The position numbers and the translations under genes were made by a program. From positions 1 through 64,000 of the forward strand of contig NZ_SRUO01000014.1 in the NCBI RefSeq assembly GCF_004791025.1: 64,000 nt of DNA, given 5' to 3'. This DNA comes from Mesorhizobium sp. M4B.F.Ca.ET.203.01.1.1. Lineage in GTDB: Bacteria > Pseudomonadota > Alphaproteobacteria > Rhizobiales > Rhizobiaceae. Each line of letters starts with the position of its first letter. The stretch's first letter is position 1. The notes beneath the pieces were generated by a model. That model saw only the letters and a program-made list of their open reading frames with translations. It was not told where the DNA came from and did no database searches. Of the stretch, positions 51,818-61,910 are shown one piece after another.

Positions 51818-52942
51818 TCAGAACGCCGCGACGGCCGCCTCGGGGCGATTGACGGTCGCTGTCTGCATGGCCGCCACCGGCCGGGAATCGGCCGGGATCA
51901 GCTTGCGAGCCACGACATAGACGATGAGGGTGACGATGGCGCTGACATAGCCGTCGATCGCATAATGCCAGGCGAGGTAAACCGAGCTGGCCGCGACGAA
52001 GGCGACATAGACGAACGCCAGCGCACCGAGATAGCGGTTGAACTCGCGCAGGAACAGCGCGTTCAGCATCGCCAACCCGACATGCACGCTCGGGAACGCC
52101 GAAATGCCCGAGCCAAAGCCGGTCTGCCTAGCCTCGTGCAGCGTCCACAGATACTGCTGATAGGAAACGGCGGAGTTGCGCGACGCGGCGCCATGGGCCA
52201 GGAACGCAAGCTGTTCGCCAAACCGGGCCACGTCTCCCGTGACCGAGCCATAGAACGCCGGACCCGCCGACAGGAACAGCGCGGCCAGCACGTTGCCGAC
52301 GACGATCCAGACCGCCATGAAGCAGGCCAGGTAGCGCGTGCGAACCGATGCGACCATGGGCGACGTCGCGACAAAGAACAGGGCGCCGAAATTGAGCAGG
52401 AACCAGAAGACGTTGTAGTTCCACTCGATTGCGGCGCGGATCGAATCGTTTTCGGCCACGGCGTAAAGCCAGCGCCAGGGATCGGTGCCAAAATGCAGGA
52501 AGGCGTCGATGTTGGCTTGCGCCACGTCGAACGGAAAACCGTCCTGCCAGACCGGCATGCCGTTTTTCACCGAGGTGAACGTGCCTTGGAAGATCATCAG
52601 CGCCATAAGCAGGCTCAGCCCGGAGAACGCGTAGGCCAACCGCGTCATGGAAAAGATCCGTTTCGCGGCGAGACGGCGCCGGGGGCCGAAGCGGCGGACG
52701 ATCAGGATGAGGTCGATAAGGATGGCAAAAGCCGGCAATATCAGACAGTTAAGCAGTGTCCATCTGCCGAAATATATCGCATATGCGGTGCGGTCGTCAG
52801 CGCCTATCGCATGCAGGAAGACCAGTCCCGCCAACGTATAGATGACGATGCTCAGATAAAGGCCCGAATCCCTGCGAACGAGCTGAATTGCCCCGCAGAC
52901 GATCGTCCACAGGTGACGGATAACCAAACCGCTCTCAGTCAT
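51818..52942 (-). CDS. PAP2-family phosphatase / inositolphosphotransferase-like membrane protein
   Basis: A 374-residue polytopic protein. PAP2 motifs in the C-terminal half are SAFPSVHVGLAML and SSVYLAWHYAIDGYVSAIV, with the catalytic His pair and Asp as in Aur1/Ipt-like PAP2_3 proteins. It likely acts on lipid phosphates on the outer face of the inner membrane. It converges on the envelope-glycan cluster. Confidence 0.82.
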   Translation of the reverse strand: MTESGLVIRHLWTIVCGAIQLVRRDSGLYLSIVIYTLAGLVFLHAIGADDRTAYAIYFGRWTLLNCLILPAFAILIDLILIVRRFGPRRRLAAKRIFSMTRLAYAFSGLSLLMALMIFQGTFTSVKNGMPVWQDGFPFDVAQANIDAFLHFGTDPWRWLYAVAENDSIRAAIEWNYNVFWFLLNFGALFFVATSPMVASVRTRYLACFMAVWIVVGNVLAALFLSAGPAFYGSVTGDVARFGEQLAFLAHGAASRNSAVSYQQYLWTLHEARQTGFGSGISAFPSVHVGLAMLNALFLREFNRYLGALAFVYVAFVAASSVYLAWHYAIDGYVSAIVTLIVYVVARKLIPADSRPVAAMQTATVNRPEAAVAAF

Positions 52943-53000
52943 TGCCCGACCCCACACCGCAGCGCCTTGGCGTATTTATGAAAAAAGTCTGTAGATTCGG

Positions 53001-53621
53001 TTAGCGGGCGTGCAGCGTCACCCGCCGCAACGTCAGATTGATGCGACCGCCATTCTTCAGCAGCGCCGAGGTCGACGGGTAGATGCGGTCGACGCCGTGG
53101 AAGCAAAGGCGGCCCTCGCCGCCGAGCACGACGACGTCGCCGCTTTTCAGCCGGAAGGATTTTGTTCCGCCTTCGCGCGTGGTCTGGCCGACCCTGAACA
53201 GGCAATCGTCGCCGAGCGACACGGAGACGACGGGCGCGGCGAAATCTTCCTCGTCGCGGTCCTGGTGCAGGCCCATCCTGGCGTCGCTCGAATAGAAATT
53301 GACGAGACAGGCCTCAGGCGGATGCGGATAGGCAGCAACCTCCTGCCATACTTTCAGCAAGGCCTCCGGGATCGGTGGCCAGAGCTGTCCTGAGACCGGA
53401 TGCGTCGGCTGATAGCGGTAGCCACGCTCCTTGTCGGTGACCCAGCCGAGCGGGCCGCAATTGGTCATGCGCACGCTCATTTCCTTGCCGGTGCGCGGCA
53501 TGGCCGGCACGAACAAGGGCGCAGCCTGCACCACCGCCCTGATCTCTTCGACCAGCGCTTCCTGCGCCGGGCGCGGCAGGTAGCCGGGCATATGGCGGAC
53601 ACCCTTGGGCAAAACGAGCAT
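53001..53621 (-). CDS. alkB: AlkB-family alpha-ketoglutarate-dependent dioxygenase
   Basis: A 206-residue Fe(II)/2-oxoglutarate enzyme. Iron ligands are His and Asp in MGLHQDRDEEDF and the distal His in CFHGVDRIYP. RINLTLRR supplies the 2-oxoglutarate-binding arginine. NFYSSDARMG matches DNA-repair AlkB proteins. It would remove alkyl damage from bases. The start at 53621 is supported by homologue length. Confidence 0.9.
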   Translation of the reverse strand: MLVLPKGVRHMPGYLPRPAQEALVEEIRAVVQAAPLFVPAMPRTGKEMSVRMTNCGPLGWVTDKERGYRYQPTHPVSGQLWPPIPEALLKVWQEVAAYPHPPEACLVNFYSSDARMGLHQDRDEEDFAAPVVSVSLGDDCLFRVGQTTREGGTKSFRLKSGDVVVLGGEGRLCFHGVDRIYPSTSALLKNGGRINLTLRRVTLHAR

Positions 53622-53720
53622 GGGATTTCCGTTCGATCCGGTTAGCGCGCCCGAGCATGCCACCGATGGGGAAAGACGGCGACCCGAAAGCGGGGCCAGC
53701 GCGGTCTCCGCCGGGCCGTC

Positions 53721-54158
53721 TCAGTCGTTCTCGACCCGGCCGCGCAGCTTCTTCACCGTGGAGCGCCCGGCCTTGGTCTTGAGGCGGCGCTCGACGGCGC
53801 CTTTCGACGGCCTGGTCTTCTTGCGCGGCGGCGGCGGCGGCTCGGCCGCCTTGGCGACCAGAGCTGTCAGCCTCGCCCGCGCATCGGCCCGGTTCTGCTC
53901 CTGGGTGCGGAAGCGTCCGGCCTCGATGACGACGACGCCGTCCTTGGTGGCGCGCTGGCCGGCAAGCTTGATGGTGCGCTCGCGCACCCGCTCCGGCAGG
54001 CCCTCTGCGTTGGCGGCATCGAAGCGCAGTTGCACGGCGGTGGCCACCTTGTTGACGTTCTGGCCGCCAGGACCCGAGGAACGGATGAAATCCTCGTGCA
54101 GATCGCCGGGATGGATCACCACATTGTCGGCAATGATGATTTTTTCGTCTGAAGCCAT
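53721..54158 (-). CDS. arfB: Peptidyl-tRNA hydrolase ArfB (release factor-like)
   Basis: A 145-residue class I release-factor-like domain. The GGQ motif is in SSGPGGQNVNKVATAVQLRFD. A basic tail (RKKTRPSKGAVERRLKTK...) enters the empty mRNA channel of stalled ribosomes, as in YaeJ/ArfB. It rescues ribosomes stuck without a stop codon. It is downstream of pckA, separated by a terminator. Confidence 0.92.
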   Translation of the reverse strand: MASDEKIIIADNVVIHPGDLHEDFIRSSGPGGQNVNKVATAVQLRFDAANAEGLPERVRERTIKLAGQRATKDGVVVIEAGRFRTQEQNRADARARLTALVAKAAEPPPPPRKKTRPSKGAVERRLKTKAGRSTVKKLRGRVEND

Positions 54159-54191
54159 GCCGCAGTCATGACGCGGCGGCGTGAAAAAGAA

Positions 54192-54216
54192 AAGACCCGG
54201 CGCAAAGCCGGGTCTT
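54192..54216 (-). terminator. Intrinsic terminator of pckA
   Basis: On the minus strand AAGACCCGGC pairs with GCCGGGTCTT around a five-base loop, then TTTTCTTTTT follows. It is 27 bases after the pckA stop. Confidence 0.85.
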
Positions 54217-54242
54217 GGACAGAAACACCATAGCCGCAACGA

Positions 54243-55844
<1,602 letters not shown>

Positions 55845-55973
55845 CAAGGGTCCCTTCTACGTTTGCCGCATCTGGCTTTGTTTTGCCGCGTCTGGCCGGC
55901 GGATAATCGGCGCCCCGGCGGTGGGGCTGAGAGGGTCAGAACCAGAAAACCCGAATGATATCAAATCTTTAAT

Positions 55974-56005
55974 CGATTTAAAAAATTTGAAAGTTGTTTA
56001 AATCG
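55974..56005. promoter_or_regulatory. Inverted repeat in the pckA-chvI divergent region
   Basis: CGATTTAAA (55974-55982) and TTTAAATCG (55997-56005) are perfect arms with a 14-base spacer, in an AT-rich island. It lies about 130 bases upstream of pckA and 200 upstream of chvI. The whole 55845-56206 stretch has no gene. Confidence 0.6.
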
Positions 56006-56206
56006 TTTATATGTGCAAAAAATCACAGTGGTTGCCCAAAGGATTGGCAAACCTTGTTCGTCCAATCCGCGTAGGGGTGCGAATGCGGCCGCCGGCACGC
56101 TGTGCGTGACACTGCGCGGAGCTTATGCCACATTTTGTACCTAATTTGTCCTGCAAAAGCCCCTTCTCGACGAAAGAAGGGACAGCTCATGAGGGAGCCG
56201 CTTGAA

Positions 56207-56908
56207 ATGGCAACAATCGCGCTTGTCGACGACGACCGCAATATCCTGACGTCGGTGTCGATCGCCCTCGAATCCGAGGGCTATCGCGTCGAAACCTACA
56301 CGGATGGTGCGTCGGCGCTGGAAGGCCTGGCGGCGCGGCCGCCGAATCTCGCCATCCTCGACATCAAGATGCCGCGCATGGACGGCATGGAACTCTTGCG
56401 CCGGATGCGTCAGAAATCCGACCTGCCGGTGATCTTCCTGACCTCCAAGGACGACGAGATCGACGAGCTCTTCGGCCTCAAGATGGGCGCCGACGACTTC
56501 ATCCGCAAACCGTTCTCGCAGCGCCTGCTGGTCGAGCGGGTGCGCGCGGTGCTGCGCCGCACCAGCGCCCGCGAGGCCGCCGCCAAGCAGCCCAGCCAGC
56601 AGGCCCGCTCGCTGGAGCGCGGCCAGCTGGTGATGGACCAGGAGCGGCATACCTGCACCTGGAAGGGCGAGCCGGTGACGCTGACGGTCACCGAATTCCT
56701 CATCCTGCATTCGCTGGCGCAGCGTCCCGGGGTGGTAAAAAGCCGTGATGCGCTGATGGATTCGGCCTATGATGAACAGGTCTATGTCGACGATCGCACC
56801 ATCGACAGCCACATCAAGCGGCTGCGCAAGAAGTTCAAGGCCGTCGACGACGACTTCGAAATGATCGAAACCCTTTACGGAGTCGGATACCGGTTCCGCG
56901 AAGCGTAA
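56207..56908 (+). CDS. chvI: Two-component response regulator ChvI
   Basis: A 233-residue OmpR-family regulator. The receiver starts TIALVDDDRNILTSVSIALES, with the phospho-acceptor Asp in LAILDIKMPRMDG and Lys in FIRKPFSQRL. The C-terminal winged helix ends TIDSHIKRLRKKFK...YGVGYRFREA. It governs envelope, exopolysaccharide and acid-stress genes in rhizobia and agrobacteria. GAGGGAG precedes the ATG at 56207; an ATG six codons upstream (56189) is an alternative. Confidence 0.95.
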   Translation: MATIALVDDDRNILTSVSIALESEGYRVETYTDGASALEGLAARPPNLAILDIKMPRMDGMELLRRMRQKSDLPVIFLTSKDDEIDELFGLKMGADDFIRKPFSQRLLVERVRAVLRRTSAREAAAKQPSQQARSLERGQLVMDQERHTCTWKGEPVTLTVTEFLILHSLAQRPGVVKSRDALMDSAYDEQVYVDDRTIDSHIKRLRKKFKAVDDDFEMIETLYGVGYRFREA

Positions 56909-56986
56909 GTTGATGCATGCCGCTCGACGGTGTACGGCGGTTTGGGTCAACGACATGCGTAGGAACAGGCCGGGAGCTGCTATTCG

Positions 56987-58771
56987 ATGGCAGTGGACGT
57001 AGAGCGGAACAGAAGGGCGGGCGCCGTCAGGCGGCCGTCCAGGATGCTGCCCGCATTCCTGTCGAAGATCACCGTGCCGATGCGCCGTTTCCTCGGCCAT
57101 CACATCTTCTCCAGCCTTACCCGCCGCATCCTGTTCCTCAACCTTGCCGGCCTGGCGGTGCTGGTCACCGGCATCCTCTATCTCAACACCTTCCGCGACG
57201 GGCTGATCGATGCCCGCGTCGAAAGCCTGATGACGCAGGGCGAGATCATCGCCGGCGCGATCGCGGCGTCCGCGACGGTGGAGACCGATTCGATCAGCAT
57301 CGATCCGGAAAAGCTGCTCGAGCTGCAGGCGGGCGAGAGCCTGGGCCCCGGTTCCGACCAGCTCGACAATCTCGACTTCCCGATCAACCCTGAGCGGGTC
57401 GCGCCGGTGCTGCGGCGGCTGATCTCGCCGACGCGCACGCGCGCCCGCATCTACGACCGCGACGCCAACCTGCTGCTCGATTCGCGCCATCTCTATTCGC
57501 GCGGCCAGATCCTGCGCTACGACCTGCCGCCGGTCGACGACGAGCAGCCGGGCATCGTCGAGCGCGTCGAAAAGTTCGTCTTCGACTTCTTCCGCAACAA
57601 GGACCTGCCGGTCTACCACGAGCAGCCCGGCGGCAACGGCGCGGCGTTTCCGGAAGTGGTCAAGGCACTGACCGGCAGCCCCTCGACCATCGTGCGCATC
57701 AGCGAGCAGGGCGAGCAGATCGTCTCCGTCGCCGTCCCGATCCAGCGCTTCCGTGCCGTGCTCGGCGTGCTGATGCTGTCGACCGAAGGCGGCGACATCG
57801 ACAAGATCGTCTCCGCCGAGCGCAAGGCGATCCTGCGCGTCTTCGGCATTGCGGCACTTGTCACCGCCATCCTGTCGATGCTGCTCGCCTCGACCATCGC
57901 CAACCCGTTGCGCCGGCTTTCCGCCGCCGCCGTCAGGGTGCGGCGCGGCGTCAAGAACCGCGAGGAAATCCCCGACTTCTCCGACCGCCAGGACGAGATC
58001 GGCAATTTGTCGATCGCGGTCCGCGACATGACCAACGCGCTCTATGCCCGCATCGAGGCGATCGAGAGCTTCGCCGCCGACGTCTCGCACGAACTGAAGA
58101 ACCCGCTGACGTCGCTGCGCAGCGCCGTGGAGACGCTGCCCCTGGCGAAGAACGAGAATTCGCGCGGGCGGCTGATGGAGATCATCCAGCATGACGTGCG
58201 GCGGCTCGACCGGCTGATCACCGACATTTCCGACGCATCGCGCCTCGACGCCGAGCTGGCGCGCGAGGATGCGGGAACGGTCGACCTCAAGACCTTCATC
58301 ACCGACCTCGTCGCCGTCTCGCGCGAGACGACGCGCAACAAGAAGGCGGTCGAGATCGAGCTCAAGGTGGCCAAGCTGCCGCAAGGCGTCAAAGGCTATG
58401 TCGTCACCGGCCACGACCTGCGGATCGGCCAGGTGATCACCAATCTGATCGAGAATGCCCGCTCCTTCGTTCCCGAGGAGCATGGCCATATCACCATCTC
58501 GCTGGCGCGCGCCGGCAAGCTCAACATCGTCACCGTCGACGACAACGGGCCGGGCATCCGGGCCGACAACATCGACCGCATCTTCGAGCGTTTCTACACC
58601 GACCGTCCGGCCGGCGAGGCCTTCGGCCAGAATTCCGGCCTTGGCCTGTCGATCAGCCGGCAGATCGTCGAGGCGCATGGCGGCACGCTGACGGCGGAAA
58701 ACATCCCCGGCACCAAGCCCGGCGAGATCAAGGGCGCGCGCTTCGTGGTGACGCTGCCGGCCGAAGCTTGA
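56987..58771 (+). CDS. chvG: Sensor histidine kinase ChvG
   Basis: A 594-residue kinase with two membrane helices (about residues 45-65 and 280-305) bracketing a periplasmic sensor domain, then HAMP, then the H-box FAADVSHELKNPLTSL with His368. N, G boxes are NLIENARSFVP and VDDNGPGIRADNIDRIFERFY. It phosphorylates ChvI; in S. meliloti the homologue ExoS is held off by ExoR. Confidence 0.95.
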   Translation: MAVDVERNRRAGAVRRPSRMLPAFLSKITVPMRRFLGHHIFSSLTRRILFLNLAGLAVLVTGILYLNTFRDGLIDARVESLMTQGEIIAGAIAASATVETDSISIDPEKLLELQAGESLGPGSDQLDNLDFPINPERVAPVLRRLISPTRTRARIYDRDANLLLDSRHLYSRGQILRYDLPPVDDEQPGIVERVEKFVFDFFRNKDLPVYHEQPGGNGAAFPEVVKALTGSPSTIVRISEQGEQIVSVAVPIQRFRAVLGVLMLSTEGGDIDKIVSAERKAILRVFGIAALVTAILSMLLASTIANPLRRLSAAAVRVRRGVKNREEIPDFSDRQDEIGNLSIAVRDMTNALYARIEAIESFAADVSHELKNPLTSLRSAVETLPLAKNENSRGRLMEIIQHDVRRLDRLITDISDASRLDAELAREDAGTVDLKTFITDLVAVSRETTRNKKAVEIELKVAKLPQGVKGYVVTGHDLRIGQVITNLIENARSFVPEEHGHITISLARAGKLNIVTVDDNGPGIRADNIDRIFERFYTDRPAGEAFGQNSGLGLSISRQIVEAHGGTLTAENIPGTKPGEIKGARFVVTLPAEA

Positions 58772-58785
58772 CTTCCGACGCCATC

Positions 58786-59247
58786 ATGTCCGATCCCGCC
58801 GCGAAGCCCGAAAACATCCACGGAACCGCTATCCTGATCGGCGAGCGCGGCGTCCTCATCACCGGAGCGTCCGGCGCCGGCAAGACGACGCTGGCGCTGA
58901 CGCTGATCGACCATTGCCGCGCGCGCGGCCTGTTTTCACGGCTGGTCGGCGACGACAGGCTGCTGGCCATGGCGCATGGCGGGCGGCTGGTGTGCCGCGT
59001 GCCGGCGACCATCGCCGGCCTCGCCGAGGTGCCCGGCTTCATTCCGCGGCCGCTGCCATTCGAGCCGGGCGCGGTGATCGACCTCAATGTGCGGCTGGTG
59101 CCACAGGCGGAAATGGCGCGTTTCCAGGAAGAAATCCGCGAACCGGTCGCCGGCTGCCCGGTGCCGCGCGTCGACCTTGCCGAGCGCAATGCGGCGACCG
59201 CCCTGCCGGCCGTGATGGCGCGGCTCTCCATCGCGCCTTTTCTATGA
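58786..59247 (+). CDS. hprK: Truncated-type HPr kinase/phosphorylase
   Basis: A 153-residue protein consisting only of the catalytic domain, as usual in alphaproteobacteria. P-loop GASGAGKTTLALTL and the HPr-binding region VRLVPQAEMARFQEE are visible. It phosphorylates a serine of HPr. A TTG at 58768 overlapping the chvG stop is an alternative start. It is cotranscribed with chvIG. Confidence 0.9.
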   Translation: MSDPAAKPENIHGTAILIGERGVLITGASGAGKTTLALTLIDHCRARGLFSRLVGDDRLLAMAHGGRLVCRVPATIAGLAEVPGFIPRPLPFEPGAVIDLNVRLVPQAEMARFQEEIREPVAGCPVPRVDLAERNAATALPAVMARLSIAPFL

Positions 59248-59411
59248 TCCGCTTCGGCTTTTTTGCTGCAATGCGTCAAAATGGCCCGGGCCTGCGCAAT
59301 TTTGGGCTTGTCAACGCGCCGCGCGTCGACAAGATAGCGCTCCCGCCGCCTGGAATGGCTGGCGAGCATAAAATACGCCTGTGAAGCGGCGATGACGGGA
59401 GCCACCAAAGA

Positions 59412-59813
59412 ATGATCGGACTCGTGCTCGTGACGCACGGTCAGCTGGCCACGGAGTTCCGACATGCCGTGGAACATGTCGTCGGGCCACAGGACAATTT
59501 CGAAACCGTGGCGATCGGCGCCGAAGACGATATGGAGCAGCGCCGCCGCGACATCGTCGACGCCGTGGCGCGCGTCGACACCGGCGCCGGCGTCATCGTC
59601 TTGACCGACATGTTCGGCGGCACGCCCTCGAACCTTGCCATCTCGGTGATGGAATCCGGCCGCATCGAGGTCATCGCCGGCATGAACCTGCCGATGCTGA
59701 TCAAGCTTTCCTCGATCCGCAAGGGCGACAACATGGCCGCCGCGCTCGACGAGGCGCAGGCCGCGGGGCGCAAATACATCAACGTCGCCAGCCAGCTCCT
59801 GAGCAGCAAATGA
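59412..59813 (+). CDS. PTS EIIA domain protein, mannose family
   Basis: A 133-residue EIIA-Man-like protein. The phosphorylated histidine is His9 in GLVLVTHGQLATEF, and DMFGGTPSNLAIS is conserved. No sugar permease accompanies it, so it serves a regulatory PTS. It overlaps the HPr gene by four bases. Confidence 0.92.
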   Translation: MIGLVLVTHGQLATEFRHAVEHVVGPQDNFETVAIGAEDDMEQRRRDIVDAVARVDTGAGVIVLTDMFGGTPSNLAISVMESGRIEVIAGMNLPMLIKLSSIRKGDNMAAALDEAQAAGRKYINVASQLLSSK

Positions 59814-60106
59814 ACGCGCTGTCGCCGGAACAGGACCAGCTCGTGCGTGATTTTCCGATCATCAACCAGCGCGGCCTGCATGCGCGCGCCTCGGCGAAAT
59901 TCGTCCAGGTCGCCAGCAGCTTCGATGCCGCCATCCATGTCGAGAAGGACGGCGTCACGGTCGGCGGAACCTCGATCATGGGCCTGATGATGCTGGCGGC
60001 AAGCCCGGGCTATTCGATCCGCGTCACCGCCAGCGGCCCGCAAGCGCTGCAGGCCATCGACGCGCTGGAGCAGCTGGTCGCCGGGCGCTTCGGCGAGGAA
60101 TGCTGA
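59810..60106 (+). CDS. ptsH: Phosphocarrier protein HPr
   Basis: A 98-residue HPr. The active-site His24 is in QRGLHARASAKFVQ; the regulatory Ser55 is in GTSIMGLMMLAAS, the target of HprK. It relays phosphate from an enzyme I encoded elsewhere to the EIIA protein. Confidence 0.94.
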   Translation: MNALSPEQDQLVRDFPIINQRGLHARASAKFVQVASSFDAAIHVEKDGVTVGGTSIMGLMMLAASPGYSIRVTASGPQALQAIDALEQLVAGRFGEEC

Positions 60107-60125
60107 CGACGAGCTTTTTGTCTTC

Positions 60126-60174
60126 ATGCATGTCGTTACCCCAAAACCGCTGCACACTTTTGGGCGACATGCAT
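60126..60174. repeat. Dispersed 49-base palindromic element
   Basis: ATGCATGTCG and CGACATGCAT arms with an inner CCCCAAAA/TTTTGGG pairing. Nearly identical to the copy at 38885. It lies just after ptsH, and may end its mRNA. Confidence 0.82.
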
Positions 60175-60194
60175 CGGCGCAAAGACATGCACGA

Positions 60195-60210
60195 ATAAAG
60201 ATTTCTTTAT
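60195..60210. promoter_or_regulatory. Inverted repeat upstream of ahcY
   Basis: ATAAAG-ATTT-CTTTAT, a perfect 16-base palindrome in an AT-rich spot 112 bases before the ahcY start. It could be bound by an ArsR-family regulator of the SAM cycle (SahR type) known from other proteobacteria; this link is inferred. Confidence 0.55.
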
Positions 60211-60321
60211 ATCCCATTGTCGTTTGGATGCCGATCTGCTAGTCAGGCCGGCAATCCGCGCCCTTCCACGCGCCGTCAGGCGCCGGCGCGTGTCACAGAC
60301 AAATCACACCGGAGCACTGCC

Positions 60322-61722
60322 ATGACGGGTAGCAAGGACTATGTGGTCGCCGACATTTCGCTTGCCGGCTGGGGCCGCAAGGAGATCGAGATCGCCGAAA
60401 CCGAAATGCCGGGCCTGATGGCCTGCCGCGAGGAGTTCGGCGACAAGAAGCCGCTCAAGGGCGCGCGCATCACCGGCTCGCTGCACATGACGATCCAGAC
60501 GGCGGTCCTGATCGAGACGCTGAAGGTGCTGGGCGCCGACATCCGCTGGGCCTCGTGCAACATCTTCTCGACCCAGGACCATGCCGCGGCGGCGATCGCC
60601 GAAGCCGGCATTCCGGTGTTCGCCATCAAGGGCGAGACGCTCGAGGACTATTGGGAATACACCGACAAGATCTTCCAGTGGGCCGATGGCGGCACCTCCA
60701 ACATGATCCTCGACGATGGCGGCGACGCCACCATGTACATCCTGATCGGCGCCCGCGCCGAGGCCGGCGAGGATGTGCTGTCCAATCCGGGCAGCGAAGA
60801 GGAAGAGATCCTGTTCGCCCAGATCAAGAAGCGCCTGAAGGCCTCGCCCGGCTTCTTCACCAAGCAGAAGGAAGCGATCCGCGGCGTCACCGAGGAGACG
60901 ACCACCGGCGTCAACCGGCTCTACCAGCTGCAGAAGAAGGGCCTGCTGCCGTTCCCGGCGATCAACGTCAACGATTCCGTCACCAAGTCGAAGTTCGACA
61001 ACAAATACGGCTGCAAGGAATCGCTGGTCGACGGCATCCGCCGCGGCACCGACACGATGATGGCCGGCAAGGTCGCGGTCGTCTGCGGCTATGGCGACGT
61101 CGGCAAGGGCTCGTCGGCCTCGCTGAAGGGCGCCGGCGCCCGCGTCAAGGTCACCGAGGTCGATCCGATTTGCGCGCTGCAGGCGGCGATGGACGGTTTC
61201 GAGGTGGTCACGCTCGAGGACGCGGCGCCGACCGCGGATATCGTCATCACCACCACCGGCAACAAGGATGTCGTCACCCTCGACCACATGCGGTCGATGA
61301 AGGACATGGTGATCGTCGGCAACATCGGCCACTTCGACAACGAGATCCAGGTGGCGTCGCTGCGCAACCTGAAATGGACCAATGTCAAGCCGCAGGTCGA
61401 CATGATCACCTTCCCGGACGGCAAGCGGATGATCCTTTTGTCCGAAGGTCGGCTGCTCAATCTCGGCAACGCCACGGGCCATCCGAGCTTCGTCATGTCG
61501 GCGTCCTTCACCAACCAGGTGCTGGCGCAGATCGAGCTCTACTCGAAGCACGGCCAGTACCAGAACCAGGTCTATGTGCTGCCGAAGCATCTCGACGAGA
61601 AGGTCGCGCGCCTGCATCTCGATAAGCTCGGCGCCCGGCTGACCGAACTGTCCGGCGAACAGGCCGCCTATATTGGCGTGACGCCGCAAGGGCCGTTCAA
61701 GCCGGAACACTACCGCTATTAA
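60322..61722 (+). CDS. ahcY: S-adenosylhomocysteine hydrolase
   Basis: A 466-residue NAD-dependent enzyme splitting S-adenosylhomocysteine to adenosine and homocysteine. Signatures are SCNIFSTQDHAAAAIA and VVCGYGDVGKGSSASLKGAGA. The C-terminal PFKPEHYRY is the tail that closes the NAD site. GGAG precedes the ATG at 60322. It is followed by a clear terminator. Confidence 0.97.
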   Translation: MTGSKDYVVADISLAGWGRKEIEIAETEMPGLMACREEFGDKKPLKGARITGSLHMTIQTAVLIETLKVLGADIRWASCNIFSTQDHAAAAIAEAGIPVFAIKGETLEDYWEYTDKIFQWADGGTSNMILDDGGDATMYILIGARAEAGEDVLSNPGSEEEEILFAQIKKRLKASPGFFTKQKEAIRGVTEETTTGVNRLYQLQKKGLLPFPAINVNDSVTKSKFDNKYGCKESLVDGIRRGTDTMMAGKVAVVCGYGDVGKGSSASLKGAGARVKVTEVDPICALQAAMDGFEVVTLEDAAPTADIVITTTGNKDVVTLDHMRSMKDMVIVGNIGHFDNEIQVASLRNLKWTNVKPQVDMITFPDGKRMILLSEGRLLNLGNATGHPSFVMSASFTNQVLAQIELYSKHGQYQNQVYVLPKHLDEKVARLHLDKLGARLTELSGEQAAYIGVTPQGPFKPEHYRY

Positions 61723-61750
61723 CCAAAACGAAAATTACCACTAGATATTG

Positions 61751-61785
61751 AAGCCGGGCGATTGACTTTCGCCCGGCTTTATTTT
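61751..61785 (+). terminator. Intrinsic terminator of ahcY
   Basis: AAGCCGGGCGA and TCGCCCGGCTT form an 11-base stem, followed by TATTTTT. It starts 28 bases after the ahcY stop. Confidence 0.9.
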
Positions 61786-61910
61786 TGCGCGGAATGATTC
61801 TTCACGCCGATTCCAGCAGGCGTTATTGTTGTGATTCGCGGTCCGGGGGACGAGGGCCGGGATACGCAATCTGGGCGGTCTTGCATTCAGGCGGCGAAGA
61901 GGACCAAGAC

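Noticed and set aside
55921..55965. CTGAGA...GAACC pattern like part of a TPP riboswitch upstream of pckA
   Set aside because: The second conserved half (CTGATC...AATGCCAGCG type) is missing and the gene downstream is unrelated to thiamine.
60107..60321. SAM or SAH riboswitch before ahcY
   Set aside because: No conserved core was recognised; the visible signals are a dispersed palindrome and an AT-rich inverted repeat.
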